This document shows positions 9,128 through 16,998 of a stretch of DNA of 64,000 nt, one piece after another. Source of the stretch: Aggregatimonas sangjinii (GTDB lineage Bacteria > Bacteroidota > Bacteroidia > Flavobacteriales > Flavobacteriaceae); contig NZ_CP040710.1 of assembly GCF_005943945.1 (NCBI RefSeq), forward strand, positions 3,331,501 through 3,395,500, written 5' to 3'. A model generated the notes under the pieces. That model had not been told where the DNA came from. It searched no databases and was given only the letters and a program-made list of their open reading frames with translations. Each line of letters begins with the position of its first letter. Positions within the stretch are counted from its first letter, which is position 1. The position numbers and the translations under genes were made by a program.

Positions 9128-10012
9128 TCAATCGATTTCCGCACTGGCCGTTTGTGCCTCTTGGTGTATTTTTCTTACAAGGCCCTGTAAAACCTTTCCA
9201 GGCCCTACTTCAATGAAATTATTGGCACCATCCTTGACCATATTTCGAACACTTTGCGTCCACTTTACGGGAGCGGTCAATTGAGAAATCAGGTTGTTTT
9301 TTATTTCCGTGGCATCCGTCACCGCAATAGTGGGTACGTTTTGGTAGATGGGACATTTTGGAGTGCCAAAGTTGGTATTTTCGATAGCAGTTGCCAGTTC
9401 CTCCCTAGCAGGTTCCATTAAGGGAGAATGAAACGCCCCGCCTACTGGAAGCACCAAAGCCCGTCGAGCGCCTGCTTCCTTCATTTTTTCACAAGCAAGA
9501 TTGATCGCCTCCACCTCACCGGAAATAACCAATTGTCCGGGGCAATTATAATTTGCCGGCACAACGATTCCATCAATTTTGGAGCAAATTTCGGCAACGA
9601 CCTCATCATCCAAACCAAGAACGGCAGCCATAGTGCTCGACTGCATCTCGCAGGCCTTTTGCATGGCAAGTGCCCGTTTTGAAACCAATTGCAGTCCGTC
9701 TTCGAAATTCAATGTGCCATTGGCCACCAAGGCAGAAAATTCACCCAACGAATGCCCCGCAACCATATCCGGCTGAAAGCGCTCGCCCATTACCTTGCTA
9801 ATGATCACGGAATGCAAAAAAATCGCCGGCTGAGTAACTTTGGTTTCCTTTAAATCTTCGGGAGTACCCTCGAACATCGTATCGGTAATGTGGAAACCCA
9901 AGATATCATTGGCATTTTCGAAAAGCTCTTGCGCCAAAGGGAATTTCTCATAGAGATCGAGTCCCATTCCCACGAACTGAGCCCCCTGGCCGGGAAAAAT
10001 ATATGCATTCAT
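9128..10012 (-). CDS. fabD: Malonyl CoA-acyl carrier protein transacylase
   Basis: A 294-residue FabD that loads malonyl groups from CoA onto ACP for fatty acid elongation. The oxyanion loop is FPGQGAQ at residues 6-12, the nucleophile is Ser88 in AGHSLGEF, and the catalytic His is in GGAFHSPLM near residue 195. The end carries EVGPGKVLQGL, also typical. Length equals the usual 290-310 residues. It is monocistronic on the reverse strand with a good promoter just upstream (10032-10062). No other fatty-acid synthesis gene is adjacent, which is common in Flavobacteriaceae. Confidence 0.96.
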   Translation of the reverse strand: MNAYIFPGQGAQFVGMGLDLYEKFPLAQELFENANDILGFHITDTMFEGTPEDLKETKVTQPAIFLHSVIISKVMGERFQPDMVAGHSLGEFSALVANGTLNFEDGLQLVSKRALAMQKACEMQSSTMAAVLGLDDEVVAEICSKIDGIVVPANYNCPGQLVISGEVEAINLACEKMKEAGARRALVLPVGGAFHSPLMEPAREELATAIENTNFGTPKCPIYQNVPTIAVTDATEIKNNLISQLTAPVKWTQSVRNMVKDGANNFIEVGPGKVLQGLVRKIHQEAQTASAEID

Positions 10013-10031
10013 TCTTTCTTGTTTTATGGGA

Positions 10032-10062
10032 CAAAAATAAACATATTAAAATCAGACGCAAA
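10032..10062 (-). promoter_or_regulatory. Promoter of fabD
   Basis: On the reverse strand TTTG (10062-10059) is followed after 19 bases by TATTTTTG (10039-10032). This is an exact match to the Bacteroidetes sigma-A form TTTG-N19-TAnnTTTG, and it lies 20 bp before the fabD start codon. Confidence 0.7.
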
Positions 10063-10244
10063 CCGAGGCTGAACGATCAAATACGAACTCAGGTTTAAAT
10101 TCAAATACAAATGTCAAATACAATATCAGATTCAAACAAAAAATGTGAAATCAAACAGAAGGTGCGCTGCTTAAGGGGTGAGCTTGACTGGTGGAGGAAG
10201 GATTAGGGTATATGAATTTCGCAGAATTGAATTACCATGACCTC

Positions 10245-10268
10245 AACTCATAACTCATAACTCATAAC
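10245..10268. repeat. Short heptamer repeat AACTCAT x3
   Basis: Three exact head-to-tail copies of AACTCAT plus a further AAC, lying 11 bp beyond the stop of the carbonic anhydrase gene. The surrounding 10013-10278 stretch has no gene. It also carries an A-rich piece with TTCAAATACAAAT near 10100, a motif seen again near 31798 and 49376 close to other heptamer arrays. Confidence 0.7.
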
Positions 10269-10278
10269 AAAGTAAGAT

Positions 10279-10791
10279 TCACTCTTTAAACCAACTGGAA
10301 TATTTAATGTAGTTCTCCGCAATCCTATCGATTTCCCCCTTGCTAAGTTCCGGACTGATATCTTTTATCTTCTTAGCGGGCATTCCTGCGAAAACAGTTC
10401 CTGGTGGCACATGGGTACCTTTGGTTAAAACGGCACCTGCCGCAATAATGCTATTACTTTCCACCACGCAATCGTCCATCACAATACTTCCCATTCCGAT
10501 CAGCACGTTATCGTGTATGGTGCAGCCATGAACGATGGCATTATGTCCTATGGAAACATTATTGCCGATAGTGGTGGGCGACTTTTGATAGGTGCAGTGT
10601 ACGACGGCACCATCCTGTACATTCACCTTATTGCCCAATTTGATAAAGTGCACATCGCCACGAAGCACGGCATTGTACCAAATACTGCATTGACTCCCCA
10701 TACTTACCTCCCCTACGATCACCGCGTTTTCGGCTATAAAACAATCTTCCCCTATTTCGGGACTTTTTCCGTTGATGGTTTTTGTTATCAT
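10279..10791 (-). CDS. Gamma-carbonic anhydrase-like hexapeptide-repeat protein
   Basis: A 170-residue left-handed beta-helix protein of the YrdA/PaaY gamma-carbonic anhydrase family. Starting at MITKTINGKS (10791), the three expected zinc ligands are His65 (VVHCT), His83 (IGHNA) and His88 (IVHGC). Arg44 in LRGD and Gln59 in VQDG, which support the active site, are also present. Hexapeptide turns run from about 20 to 135, followed by C-terminal helices. A longer reading frame up to 10926 exists only because the upstream heptamer array is free of stops; 170 residues is the family norm. The start codon lies 9 bp after the array. Enzyme activity is plausible but some family members are inactive. 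Confidence 0.88.
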   Translation of the reverse strand: MITKTINGKSPEIGEDCFIAENAVIVGEVSMGSQCSIWYNAVLRGDVHFIKLGNKVNVQDGAVVHCTYQKSPTTIGNNVSIGHNAIVHGCTIHDNVLIGMGSIVMDDCVVESNSIIAAGAVLTKGTHVPPGTVFAGMPAKKIKDISPELSKGEIDRIAENYIKYSSWFKE

Positions 10792-10800
10792 AGTTTCGGG

Positions 10801-10898
10801 TTTGTGGTTTGTGGTTTGCGGTTTGTGGTTTGTGGTTTGTGGTTTGTGGTTTGTGGTTTGTGGTTTGTGGTTTGTGGTTTGTGGTTTGTGGTTTGTGG
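10801..10898. repeat. Heptanucleotide tandem array TTTGTGG x14
   Basis: Fourteen contiguous 7-bp units, all TTTGTGG on the plus strand except the third (TTTGCGG). It fills the gap between the LytTR regulator stop and the carbonic anhydrase start, ending 9 bp before that start codon. Read on the reverse strand (CCACAAA) every frame gives the same cyclic heptapeptide PQTTNHK, and the forward strand gives FVVCGLW, so no frame contains a stop. That explains the spurious long reading frames here. Confidence 0.97.
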
Positions 10899-10946
10899 AT
10901 AAAAGCATCTTTTTTGGAAGGCACAAATCGAGTTGCCATGATAATT

Positions 10947-11675
10947 TTAAAAATAAGCCAGTAGCTCTTTCTTTTTGGAAGCGGAGACCAACAGCTCTTT
11001 TCCGTTCGAAACGACCACGCTCCCTCCTTTGCCCTTCCTGTATTTGATTACCTCGTTCACATTTACCAAATACGATTTATGTATGCGTGCAAATGGAAAT
11101 TCCGAAAGCGCTTCCTCAAAATATTTTAAGGTTTTACTGACCAAGATCTTCTTGTTTTCCAGATAAATTTCGGTATAATTATCATCGGCCTTGCAGTAAA
11201 GGATGTCCTTTACATTCAATACCTGAAAACCATCTTGCTGCGGCAAGGTAATTTTCCCTTCAACGGACTTCAACCGCGGCTGAAGTACTTTATCCTCTAA
11301 AGCACTCTCTTTTCTGCGGATATCCGAAACATATGCTACGGCTTTCACCAATTCATCGATATTGATCGGTTTCATCAGGTAATAGGCCGCGTGATTGTTC
11401 AAAGCATCTTTCGCATAATGATCGTAGGCCGTAACAAAAACCGTTTCAAAGGTCCTGTCCGGAACCTGATCTAATAAATCAAAGGCATTTCCGAAGGGCA
11501 TCTCCACATCCAAAAAAACCAGGTCGAGGGTATGTTGGTCGATGAGTTTTAATCCTTCCTGAATCGACGGCGCTTCTCCTACTAGGTTTACATCCGAACA
11601 ATACTTGGCGAGATAGTTTCGAAGTATTTCCCGACTGTTCGATTCGTCTTCAACGATAATAGCGTTTAATTTCAT
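10947..11675 (-). CDS. LytTR-family response regulator
   Basis: A 242-residue two-component regulator. The N-terminal receiver (1-120) has the acidic pair VEDE at 8-11, phosphoacceptor Asp56 in VFLDVEMP, Thr in FVTAY and Lys in LMKPINIDEL. The C-terminal LytTR DNA-binding domain (about 140-242) shows DILYCKADDNYTEIYL and FARIHKSYLVN. The start overlaps the stop of the upstream kinase by one base (TGATG), so the pair is coupled. LytTR regulators bind paired direct repeats upstream of targets; no such site is claimed here. Target genes unknown. Confidence 0.94.
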   Translation of the reverse strand: MKLNAIIVEDESNSREILRNYLAKYCSDVNLVGEAPSIQEGLKLIDQHTLDLVFLDVEMPFGNAFDLLDQVPDRTFETVFVTAYDHYAKDALNNHAAYYLMKPINIDELVKAVAYVSDIRRKESALEDKVLQPRLKSVEGKITLPQQDGFQVLNVKDILYCKADDNYTEIYLENKKILVSKTLKYFEEALSEFPFARIHKSYLVNVNEVIKYRKGKGGSVVVSNGKELLVSASKKKELLAYF

Positions 11676-13879
11676 CAGTCTTTCTTTAAAGTAAGCTTTA
11701 CACGGGTACCCGATCCATCGGTTTCCAGATTGGAAATACGAACGGCCACCTTATCCTTATACATATCGTTTAAAATTGCGATACGCTTCTTTATATTACC
11801 CATGCCCTTCGACTTGCGTTTCTTTTGGTTCATGGTCTTGAGCTCAGCGGATTTCTTTCTGCCGATGCCGTTATCCTTGATGACGATTTCAAGCGTTTCC
11901 TTATCTGTTTGCTTTACTTCGATCCGTAGATAGCCCTTTTCTTCTTTATAGCGCAACCCATGCCAAATCGCATTTTCAATATATGGTTGAAGCAACATAG
12001 GCGGAATTTGAAAGGATGCAACAGCTACATCTTCCTCAACATGTATCTTGTAGTCGAACTTTTCAGGGAAACGGGAATGCTCGAGCTTTACGTATAATTC
12101 CAACAATTCAAGCTCTTGGGCCAAGGGAATAAAATCTTCTTCCGAATTTTCCAATACCGAACGCATGAGGGTCGAAAACTCGCTCAGGTAGCGATTCGCA
12201 CTTCGTTCATCACTTTTGGCGATGTAATTGTTTACCGAGTTCAAGGCATTGAAAATAAAATGCGGATTCATTTGTGAGCGCAGCGATTTCAATGCCAATA
12301 GGTTGTTCGCCAACTTCTGTTGTTGGTTGCTACGGTAAAAAAAGAAAGTGGCCAAGCCCATAAGAATCAGACCGATGATCAACGAATAGATTACATAGCG
12401 TTGCATTCTATTGTTTTCTTGGAACAACCTTTGTTCGGTTACGGCGAGATCGTATTTACTCTGGGAGAGTTCCCGTTCCTGTTCCAAACCTTTTATTCGG
12501 CTTTGTTTTGTGGATATCTCCCGGTTAAAACGTGCGGCCCTGGAAATCTCCTGCTCCTTGCGTACGTACAACGTATCTACTAGTGCCACGTACTCTTGGT
12601 AGGTCGCCAAGGCTTTCGTAAAATCGCCACGGCTTTCATACACCTCCGACAATTTGTAGGTAGCGTCTTTTTGTACGACAAGATCATCATCTACATCGGC
12701 CGCCACGATACTACGCTGCAAGTAGGGAATCGCCTCATCGTATTTGTCTTGGGCGATGTAGGCATTCGCAATTTTGTAGTTGATCCGCTGGGTCGTTATC
12801 GAGTCTGCCTCAATACCCTTTTCTTTGCGGGCCGTTTTTGGTTTGGGCAATTTTTCAAGTTCGCTCAAACTCCTTTTACGCATCTGTATTTCTTCAGGGT
12901 AGCGGCTCTTTTCGTTATAGTAGTCCGCTACCTTTTCCTTCTCTTGTATAGATCGTTGGGGTGCCTGTTGCGAGGCCAATTCCAATGAGTTCTTATAGAA
13001 TCCTTCCGCTTCAATACCCCGGTTATCCAAAGCGTAGGCATCCGCTATCTTCGAATTGAGATCGGCCATTTTCGGAGCGATTTGGTTCTTTTTGGCAACC
13101 TTAAGACCCTCTTCATAGAATGCAACTGCCTCATCGATATCTTTTTGGCCCTTGTAGGCGTCGCCCAAGCCCTCGTACAATGCTACCTTTTGAAAAGGAA
13201 CCATAGTCTTTATTTTCAACAAGGGCCGAAACTCGGCCTCCGCCGACGTGTAGTCGCCATTCAATACGTAGGTCCTTCCCAGTAAAAGTGCTGTGCGAAT
13301 GGTTTTTTTCGCCGCCAAGGCATCTTGGTAACTTGTAATCGCCAAATCGTATTGTTTGTGGTATTGATAGACCTCACCCAAGGTGGTCAGCGAACGTGCA
13401 AGCTCTGTCTTATTGCCCCTTGTGCCTAACTGCGCGATGGACTGGGTAATAAAGTCAATGCTTTTTTCCAAATCTATTCGTTTATAGAAAATAGCGGAAT
13501 CAAGATAGGTTTTGTGCAACGAGACATCCCTTCGAGTAGAATCGCTGCTTGAGCTTCTTGAGTTGCCTGAGTATCCCTCTACCAATACCGAAATATCCTC
13601 ATCACTTTTTATCAGATAGCGTACTGTTTCCAATTCAGGGCTTTCGACAATCAGTTCATCACCTACATTAGCATCGATTTCAAATTCGCCCAAAAAATTG
13701 GTTACGGTATACTCCCCCCTATTGGTCGACACGGCCACACCGGAGAGTGGCTCCAGTGTCTCCTTAACTTTCACCGAACCCTTGATTTGCAGGCTTTTGT
13801 TCGCATTTTCGGATACTTGTGAAAAGGCCATTGCCGTAGCAAAAAAAAGGACTACCGCTATGTGAATTCTTCGTTTCAT
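11675..13879 (-). CDS. TPR sensor histidine kinase of the LytS/YehU type
   Basis: A 734-residue kinase. After a signal peptide (to about residue 20) there is a carboxypeptidase-regulatory-like sandwich (about 27-105), then TPR helices (about 120-450, for example YQYHKQYDLAITSYQDAL), a coiled-coil, and one membrane segment (about 477-498, YVIYSLIIGLILMGL). The His_kinase domain follows, with His540 in QMNPHFIFNALNSV, and a GHKL ATPase end with IENAIWHGL, DNGIG and GMGNIKKR. So it likely senses in the periplasm with TPRs and phosphorylates the overlapping LytTR regulator. The signal sensed cannot be told. Confidence 0.92.
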   Translation of the reverse strand: MKRRIHIAVVLFFATAMAFSQVSENANKSLQIKGSVKVKETLEPLSGVAVSTNRGEYTVTNFLGEFEIDANVGDELIVESPELETVRYLIKSDEDISVLVEGYSGNSRSSSSDSTRRDVSLHKTYLDSAIFYKRIDLEKSIDFITQSIAQLGTRGNKTELARSLTTLGEVYQYHKQYDLAITSYQDALAAKKTIRTALLLGRTYVLNGDYTSAEAEFRPLLKIKTMVPFQKVALYEGLGDAYKGQKDIDEAVAFYEEGLKVAKKNQIAPKMADLNSKIADAYALDNRGIEAEGFYKNSLELASQQAPQRSIQEKEKVADYYNEKSRYPEEIQMRKRSLSELEKLPKPKTARKEKGIEADSITTQRINYKIANAYIAQDKYDEAIPYLQRSIVAADVDDDLVVQKDATYKLSEVYESRGDFTKALATYQEYVALVDTLYVRKEQEISRAARFNREISTKQSRIKGLEQERELSQSKYDLAVTEQRLFQENNRMQRYVIYSLIIGLILMGLATFFFYRSNQQQKLANNLLALKSLRSQMNPHFIFNALNSVNNYIAKSDERSANRYLSEFSTLMRSVLENSEEDFIPLAQELELLELYVKLEHSRFPEKFDYKIHVEEDVAVASFQIPPMLLQPYIENAIWHGLRYKEEKGYLRIEVKQTDKETLEIVIKDNGIGRKKSAELKTMNQKKRKSKGMGNIKKRIAILNDMYKDKVAVRISNLETDGSGTRVKLTLKKD

Positions 13880-14105
13880 TACGCTTTTAAGATAACGTAA
13901 ACTTAGCGGATTTATGCGGTACTAAAAAATGGCAAAAACCTTAAAAAAGGACTAGAAAAGCTGTTTTTCATAGGCTTACGCAACCGGAAAACCGTTTCAC
14001 TCGATCAAAAGGTGATTTCACTCATTACCTGTTTTTTTTGAACTACTTCGGAGATACATTTATCCCGAAATGAATTTGTTCAACATCTATAAAACCACAG
14101 ATAAA

Positions 14106-14618
14106 ATGAAACAAATGACGCTATACCTAACTCTTCTATTTATTGCCGGAAATTCGGTAAATGCCCAAAAGACGAATTCGCCCGAAGTAGATTACAATGG
14201 CTTTCTCGATATCACTCAAGAGCTGGTGGAGTATCGGGAATCTAGACTGATCGATATCGAATCCTTTAATAGTTATAGTCAGGAATCCAATACTATTATA
14301 CTGGATACACGCTCAAAAAAGGCTTTTGATGAAATACACCTCAAGGGTGCAATTCACCTAAATTTTTCAGATTTCACTAAGGTTTCTTTGGAACGGGTTA
14401 TCAGTGATAAGAATACCAGAATACTTATTTACTGTAACAATAATTTCGATAGTCCGTTGGAAGCGCTAATGAGTAAAAGTCGACCCCTTGCCCTCAACAT
14501 CCCCACATTCATAAATCTGTACGGTTACGGGTATAAGAACATTTATGAGCTAGACGCTTATTTAGACCAAGAAGATTCGCAGATACAATTCGCAGGAACG
14601 GAAGTCATTAACAACTAG
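14106..14618 (+). CDS. Secreted rhodanese-like domain protein
   Basis: A 170-residue protein with a signal peptide (MKQMTLYLTLLFIAG...NAQ) and one rhodanese domain (about 45-165). The CH2A-like motif is LDTRSKKAFDEIHLKGAIHLN (about 67-87), and Cys110 in LIYCNNNFDS lies where the catalytic Cys belongs. The usual Arg six residues later is not obvious, so sulfur-transfer activity is doubtful. A start at 14070 is possible but would place 12 polar residues before the signal peptide. The next gene begins 8 bp downstream, suggesting co-transcription with the DUF4349 and VWA genes. Confidence 0.75.
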   Translation: MKQMTLYLTLLFIAGNSVNAQKTNSPEVDYNGFLDITQELVEYRESRLIDIESFNSYSQESNTIILDTRSKKAFDEIHLKGAIHLNFSDFTKVSLERVISDKNTRILIYCNNNFDSPLEALMSKSRPLALNIPTFINLYGYGYKNIYELDAYLDQEDSQIQFAGTEVINN

Positions 14619-14626
14619 GCAACGAT

Positions 14627-15475
14627 ATGAAACTATATATCAAGAAAAATATTAAAAAAACTATCGTATGGCTTTTAGGGCTATTCGTGCTAATGTTTGC
14701 CTTCCGGTTGATTTACGGTTATCAAACCGTTACCGAAGTTGCCCCGACGGACGTGTTTCTGCAACTCGAATCGGGAATGGAGATGAACGCACGTAAAAAC
14801 TACGCAAGCATGAAGTATAAGGTCGGAGTCGCGCAATCGCCCATAGGAGTGGACCAGAAATATGAAAAAATAGCCGATATCAGAACATACTCAACCCAAT
14901 TTGATGCCGAGGAAACGGCTATTAGAAAAGAGGTTGAAAATTATAAAGGGCTTATTCAGTTCGAGAATAAAAGCGGAAACGAAGGCTACAGAAAGTTGGA
15001 TTTGATCATCGGAGTGCCTCCGCAACATTTTGATTTCATTTATGGGAACCTTATTAAAATTGGCCAGGTTCAAGCCAAGCAAATCACCAAAACCGACAAG
15101 ACGAACGAATACAAGGAGCTGAACGCTAAAAAGACCTCTTTGGAAAAAATCAGGCAATCGTTGATCGGCTTAAAGGAAAAAGGGGGCAAAATCGAAGAGT
15201 TTATGCAGCTTGAAAATCGCATCTTGGAAATCGAGCAGCAACTTCAGGAGCTCGGGGTCAGCTTGGGCAACTTTGACGACGAAAATGAATTTTGCACGGT
15301 TAAGGTAGCCCTATCAGAAGGTAAAGAACTTCACATCGGGCTACTTCAACGCATAAAAGTAGCTCTGGAATGGACCATAAAATACTATCTCTTGGCCATG
15401 TTGGCGTTTTCATTTATGGCGTTTTTCGCCTATTTGGCACTACTATCCATCGAAAAAATTAAATCCAATAATTAA
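14627..15475 (+). CDS. DUF4349 membrane protein
   Basis: A 282-residue protein with an N-terminal membrane anchor (about 11-31), an extracytoplasmic DUF4349 domain (about 60-245) and a C-terminal hydrophobic segment (about 250-275). Within the domain a heptad-rich coiled coil covers roughly 165-215 (KKTSLEKIRQSL and LENRILEIEQQLQELG). DUF4349 proteins are widespread in envelopes, but their role is not established. It sits 8 bp after the rhodanese gene and 90 bp before the VWA lipoprotein gene. Confidence 0.82.
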   Translation: MKLYIKKNIKKTIVWLLGLFVLMFAFRLIYGYQTVTEVAPTDVFLQLESGMEMNARKNYASMKYKVGVAQSPIGVDQKYEKIADIRTYSTQFDAEETAIRKEVENYKGLIQFENKSGNEGYRKLDLIIGVPPQHFDFIYGNLIKIGQVQAKQITKTDKTNEYKELNAKKTSLEKIRQSLIGLKEKGGKIEEFMQLENRILEIEQQLQELGVSLGNFDDENEFCTVKVALSEGKELHIGLLQRIKVALEWTIKYYLLAMLAFSFMAFFAYLALLSIEKIKSNN

Positions 15476-15565
15476 AATTACGCAATAACAACATTCCATG
15501 TCTGTACGAAAAGCCCACAAGTCTTGGAGGCATTAAGGACAAAGGAGTATAATCACATCATAATC

Positions 15566-16744
15566 ATGAAAAATTTAAAAAATCTTATCGGAATGGGCTT
15601 GATGACCCTTGCTTTTACAACGACCTACGGCTGTGAAACAAAAATCAAAAAAGAGACCAAAACCTTAATCGCCCATGCCGTAACCGCTGACGACAGCGAG
15701 CCAAAGAACAATACGGTCAAAATCGCTTTATTATTGGATACCAGTAACAGTATGGATGGGCTGATCAATCAAGCCAAAGCCCAGCTTTGGGATATCGTAA
15801 ACAAATTCACCCATGCCAAATGCGGCAATGAAGAGCGACCGGCATTACAGATTGCCCTTTATCAATATGGCAACGATAATCTTTCCTCAAGGGAAGGTTA
15901 TGTACAACAGGTCTTGGGATTCAGTGATGACTTGGACGAGATTTCGGAAAAACTCTTTTCATTGACCACCAATGGCGGTGAAGAATTCTGTGGGGAGGTC
16001 ATTCAAACCTCATTGAAACAATTGGATTGGGGCAAGAACGAAGATCATCTCAAAATGATATTCATTGCCGGAAACGAGCCTTTTGACCAAGGCAAACTGA
16101 ATTATCAGGATGCAGTGACCAATGCCAAGGAAAAAGACGTGGTAGTGAATACCATATTCTGTGGTAACTACGAACAGGGTATCAACACCTACTGGAAGAA
16201 CGGAGCGCGTCTTACCGGTGGGGAATACATAGCGATAGACCATAACCGGGAAATCGTTCATATAGATACGCCGTACGACGAAATTATCATCAAGCTCAAT
16301 TCAAAATTGAACAAAACCTATATCTCCTACGGTGCTTTGGGAGCCTCGAAAATGGAATCACAGCGAATACAGGATTCCAATGCCATGGAAATGGAGGAAG
16401 CCGTGGCGGTAAAGCGGGCCGTGAGCAAAAGCTCTACACTCTACAAAAATTCGAAATGGGATTTGGTAGATGCCGTCGAAGATGAGATGGTCGAGGTTTC
16501 GGATATCCCCAAAGAAGATCTCCCCTCTGAATTAAGAGGAAAATCCAACACCGAAATAGAAAACTATATCGATACAAAAAAGGCGGAACGCAAAAGAATT
16601 CAAAAAGAGATCCAAGAAGCCAATAAAAAGCGTGAGGCCTATATCGCCAAGAACCAAAAAGAAGGTAGCACTGGGGAATTGGAAAATGCCATGCTCAACG
16701 CTATAAAAAAACAAGCGGAGAAAAAGAACTACACTTGGGATTAA
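15566..16744 (+). CDS. VWA-domain lipoprotein
   Basis: A 392-residue protein started at MKNLKNLIGMGL, since an upstream ATG at 15524 would displace the signal peptide. The lipobox is TYGC with lipid Cys23. A von Willebrand A domain occupies about 50-265 and has a full MIDAS signature at Asp58, Ser60 and Ser62 in LDTSNSMDG, so divalent-metal-dependent ligand binding is likely. The C-terminal third is highly charged and helical (about 330-385, KAERKRIQKEIQEANKKR), probably a coiled coil. It is the last gene of the rhodanese-DUF4349-VWA group. The ligand is unknown. Confidence 0.82.
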   Translation: MKNLKNLIGMGLMTLAFTTTYGCETKIKKETKTLIAHAVTADDSEPKNNTVKIALLLDTSNSMDGLINQAKAQLWDIVNKFTHAKCGNEERPALQIALYQYGNDNLSSREGYVQQVLGFSDDLDEISEKLFSLTTNGGEEFCGEVIQTSLKQLDWGKNEDHLKMIFIAGNEPFDQGKLNYQDAVTNAKEKDVVVNTIFCGNYEQGINTYWKNGARLTGGEYIAIDHNREIVHIDTPYDEIIIKLNSKLNKTYISYGALGASKMESQRIQDSNAMEMEEAVAVKRAVSKSSTLYKNSKWDLVDAVEDEMVEVSDIPKEDLPSELRGKSNTEIENYIDTKKAERKRIQKEIQEANKKREAYIAKNQKEGSTGELENAMLNAIKKQAEKKNYTWD

Positions 16745-16754
16745 GAAAACGATT

Positions 16755-16859
16755 GTTTCAGGTTTCAGGTTTCAGGTTTCAGGTTTCAGGTTTCAGGTTT
16801 CAGGTTTCAGGTTTCAGGTTTCAGGTTTCAGGTTTCAGGTTTCAGGTTTCAGGTTTCAG
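16755..16859. repeat. Heptanucleotide tandem array GTTTCAG x15
   Basis: Fifteen exact head-to-tail copies of the 7-bp unit GTTTCAG begin 11 bp after the VWA gene stop and lie between two convergent genes. Every forward frame gives the same heptapeptide cycle (FQVSGFR), which creates a spurious short reading frame over 16735-16965. Confidence 0.97.
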
Positions 16860-16966
16860 GGAAATTAGAAATAACAGTTTAGGAAGGCAATTCGGCAACT
16901 CGGAGAAACGAATTCAGGTTAGAAAAGGGCCTTTACAAAAATTTTTAGGTTGGTTGGTGTTGTAAG

Positions 16967-16998
16967 TGGGTCTACTTTGGGAAGGGTAGGCCCATTTT
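16967..16998 (+). terminator. Likely terminator after the VWA gene
   Basis: TGGGTCTAC (16967-16975) and GTAGGCCCA (16986-16994) form a 9-bp stem with one G-U pair, followed by TTTT. It reads best on the plus strand and would close the rhodanese-DUF4349-VWA transcript. It abuts the end of the convergent PorP gene. Confidence 0.5.

Noticed and set aside
10801-10898. CRISPR array
   Set aside because: Units are 7 bp with no spacers and no cas genes are present.
10628-10939. Reverse reading frame with repeated NHKPQTT, and a longer start for the carbonic anhydrase at 10926
   Set aside because: Both run through the array; the carbonic anhydrase family begins at 10791 and has the right length from there.
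10513-11047. Two forward reading frames through the TTTGTGG array (repeating FVVCGLW)
   Set aside because: They exist only because the 7-bp repeat has no stop in any frame; flanking residues look like reverse-strand shadows of real genes.
13880-14069. Possible small RNA or regulatory hairpin between the kinase and rhodanese genes
   Set aside because: No stable hairpin, terminator or full promoter box was found in the 190 to 226 bp gap.
16735-16965. Forward reading frame with repeated FQVSGFR after the VWA gene
   Set aside because: Created by the GTTTCAG array; no start signal, no homology-like features beyond the repeat.
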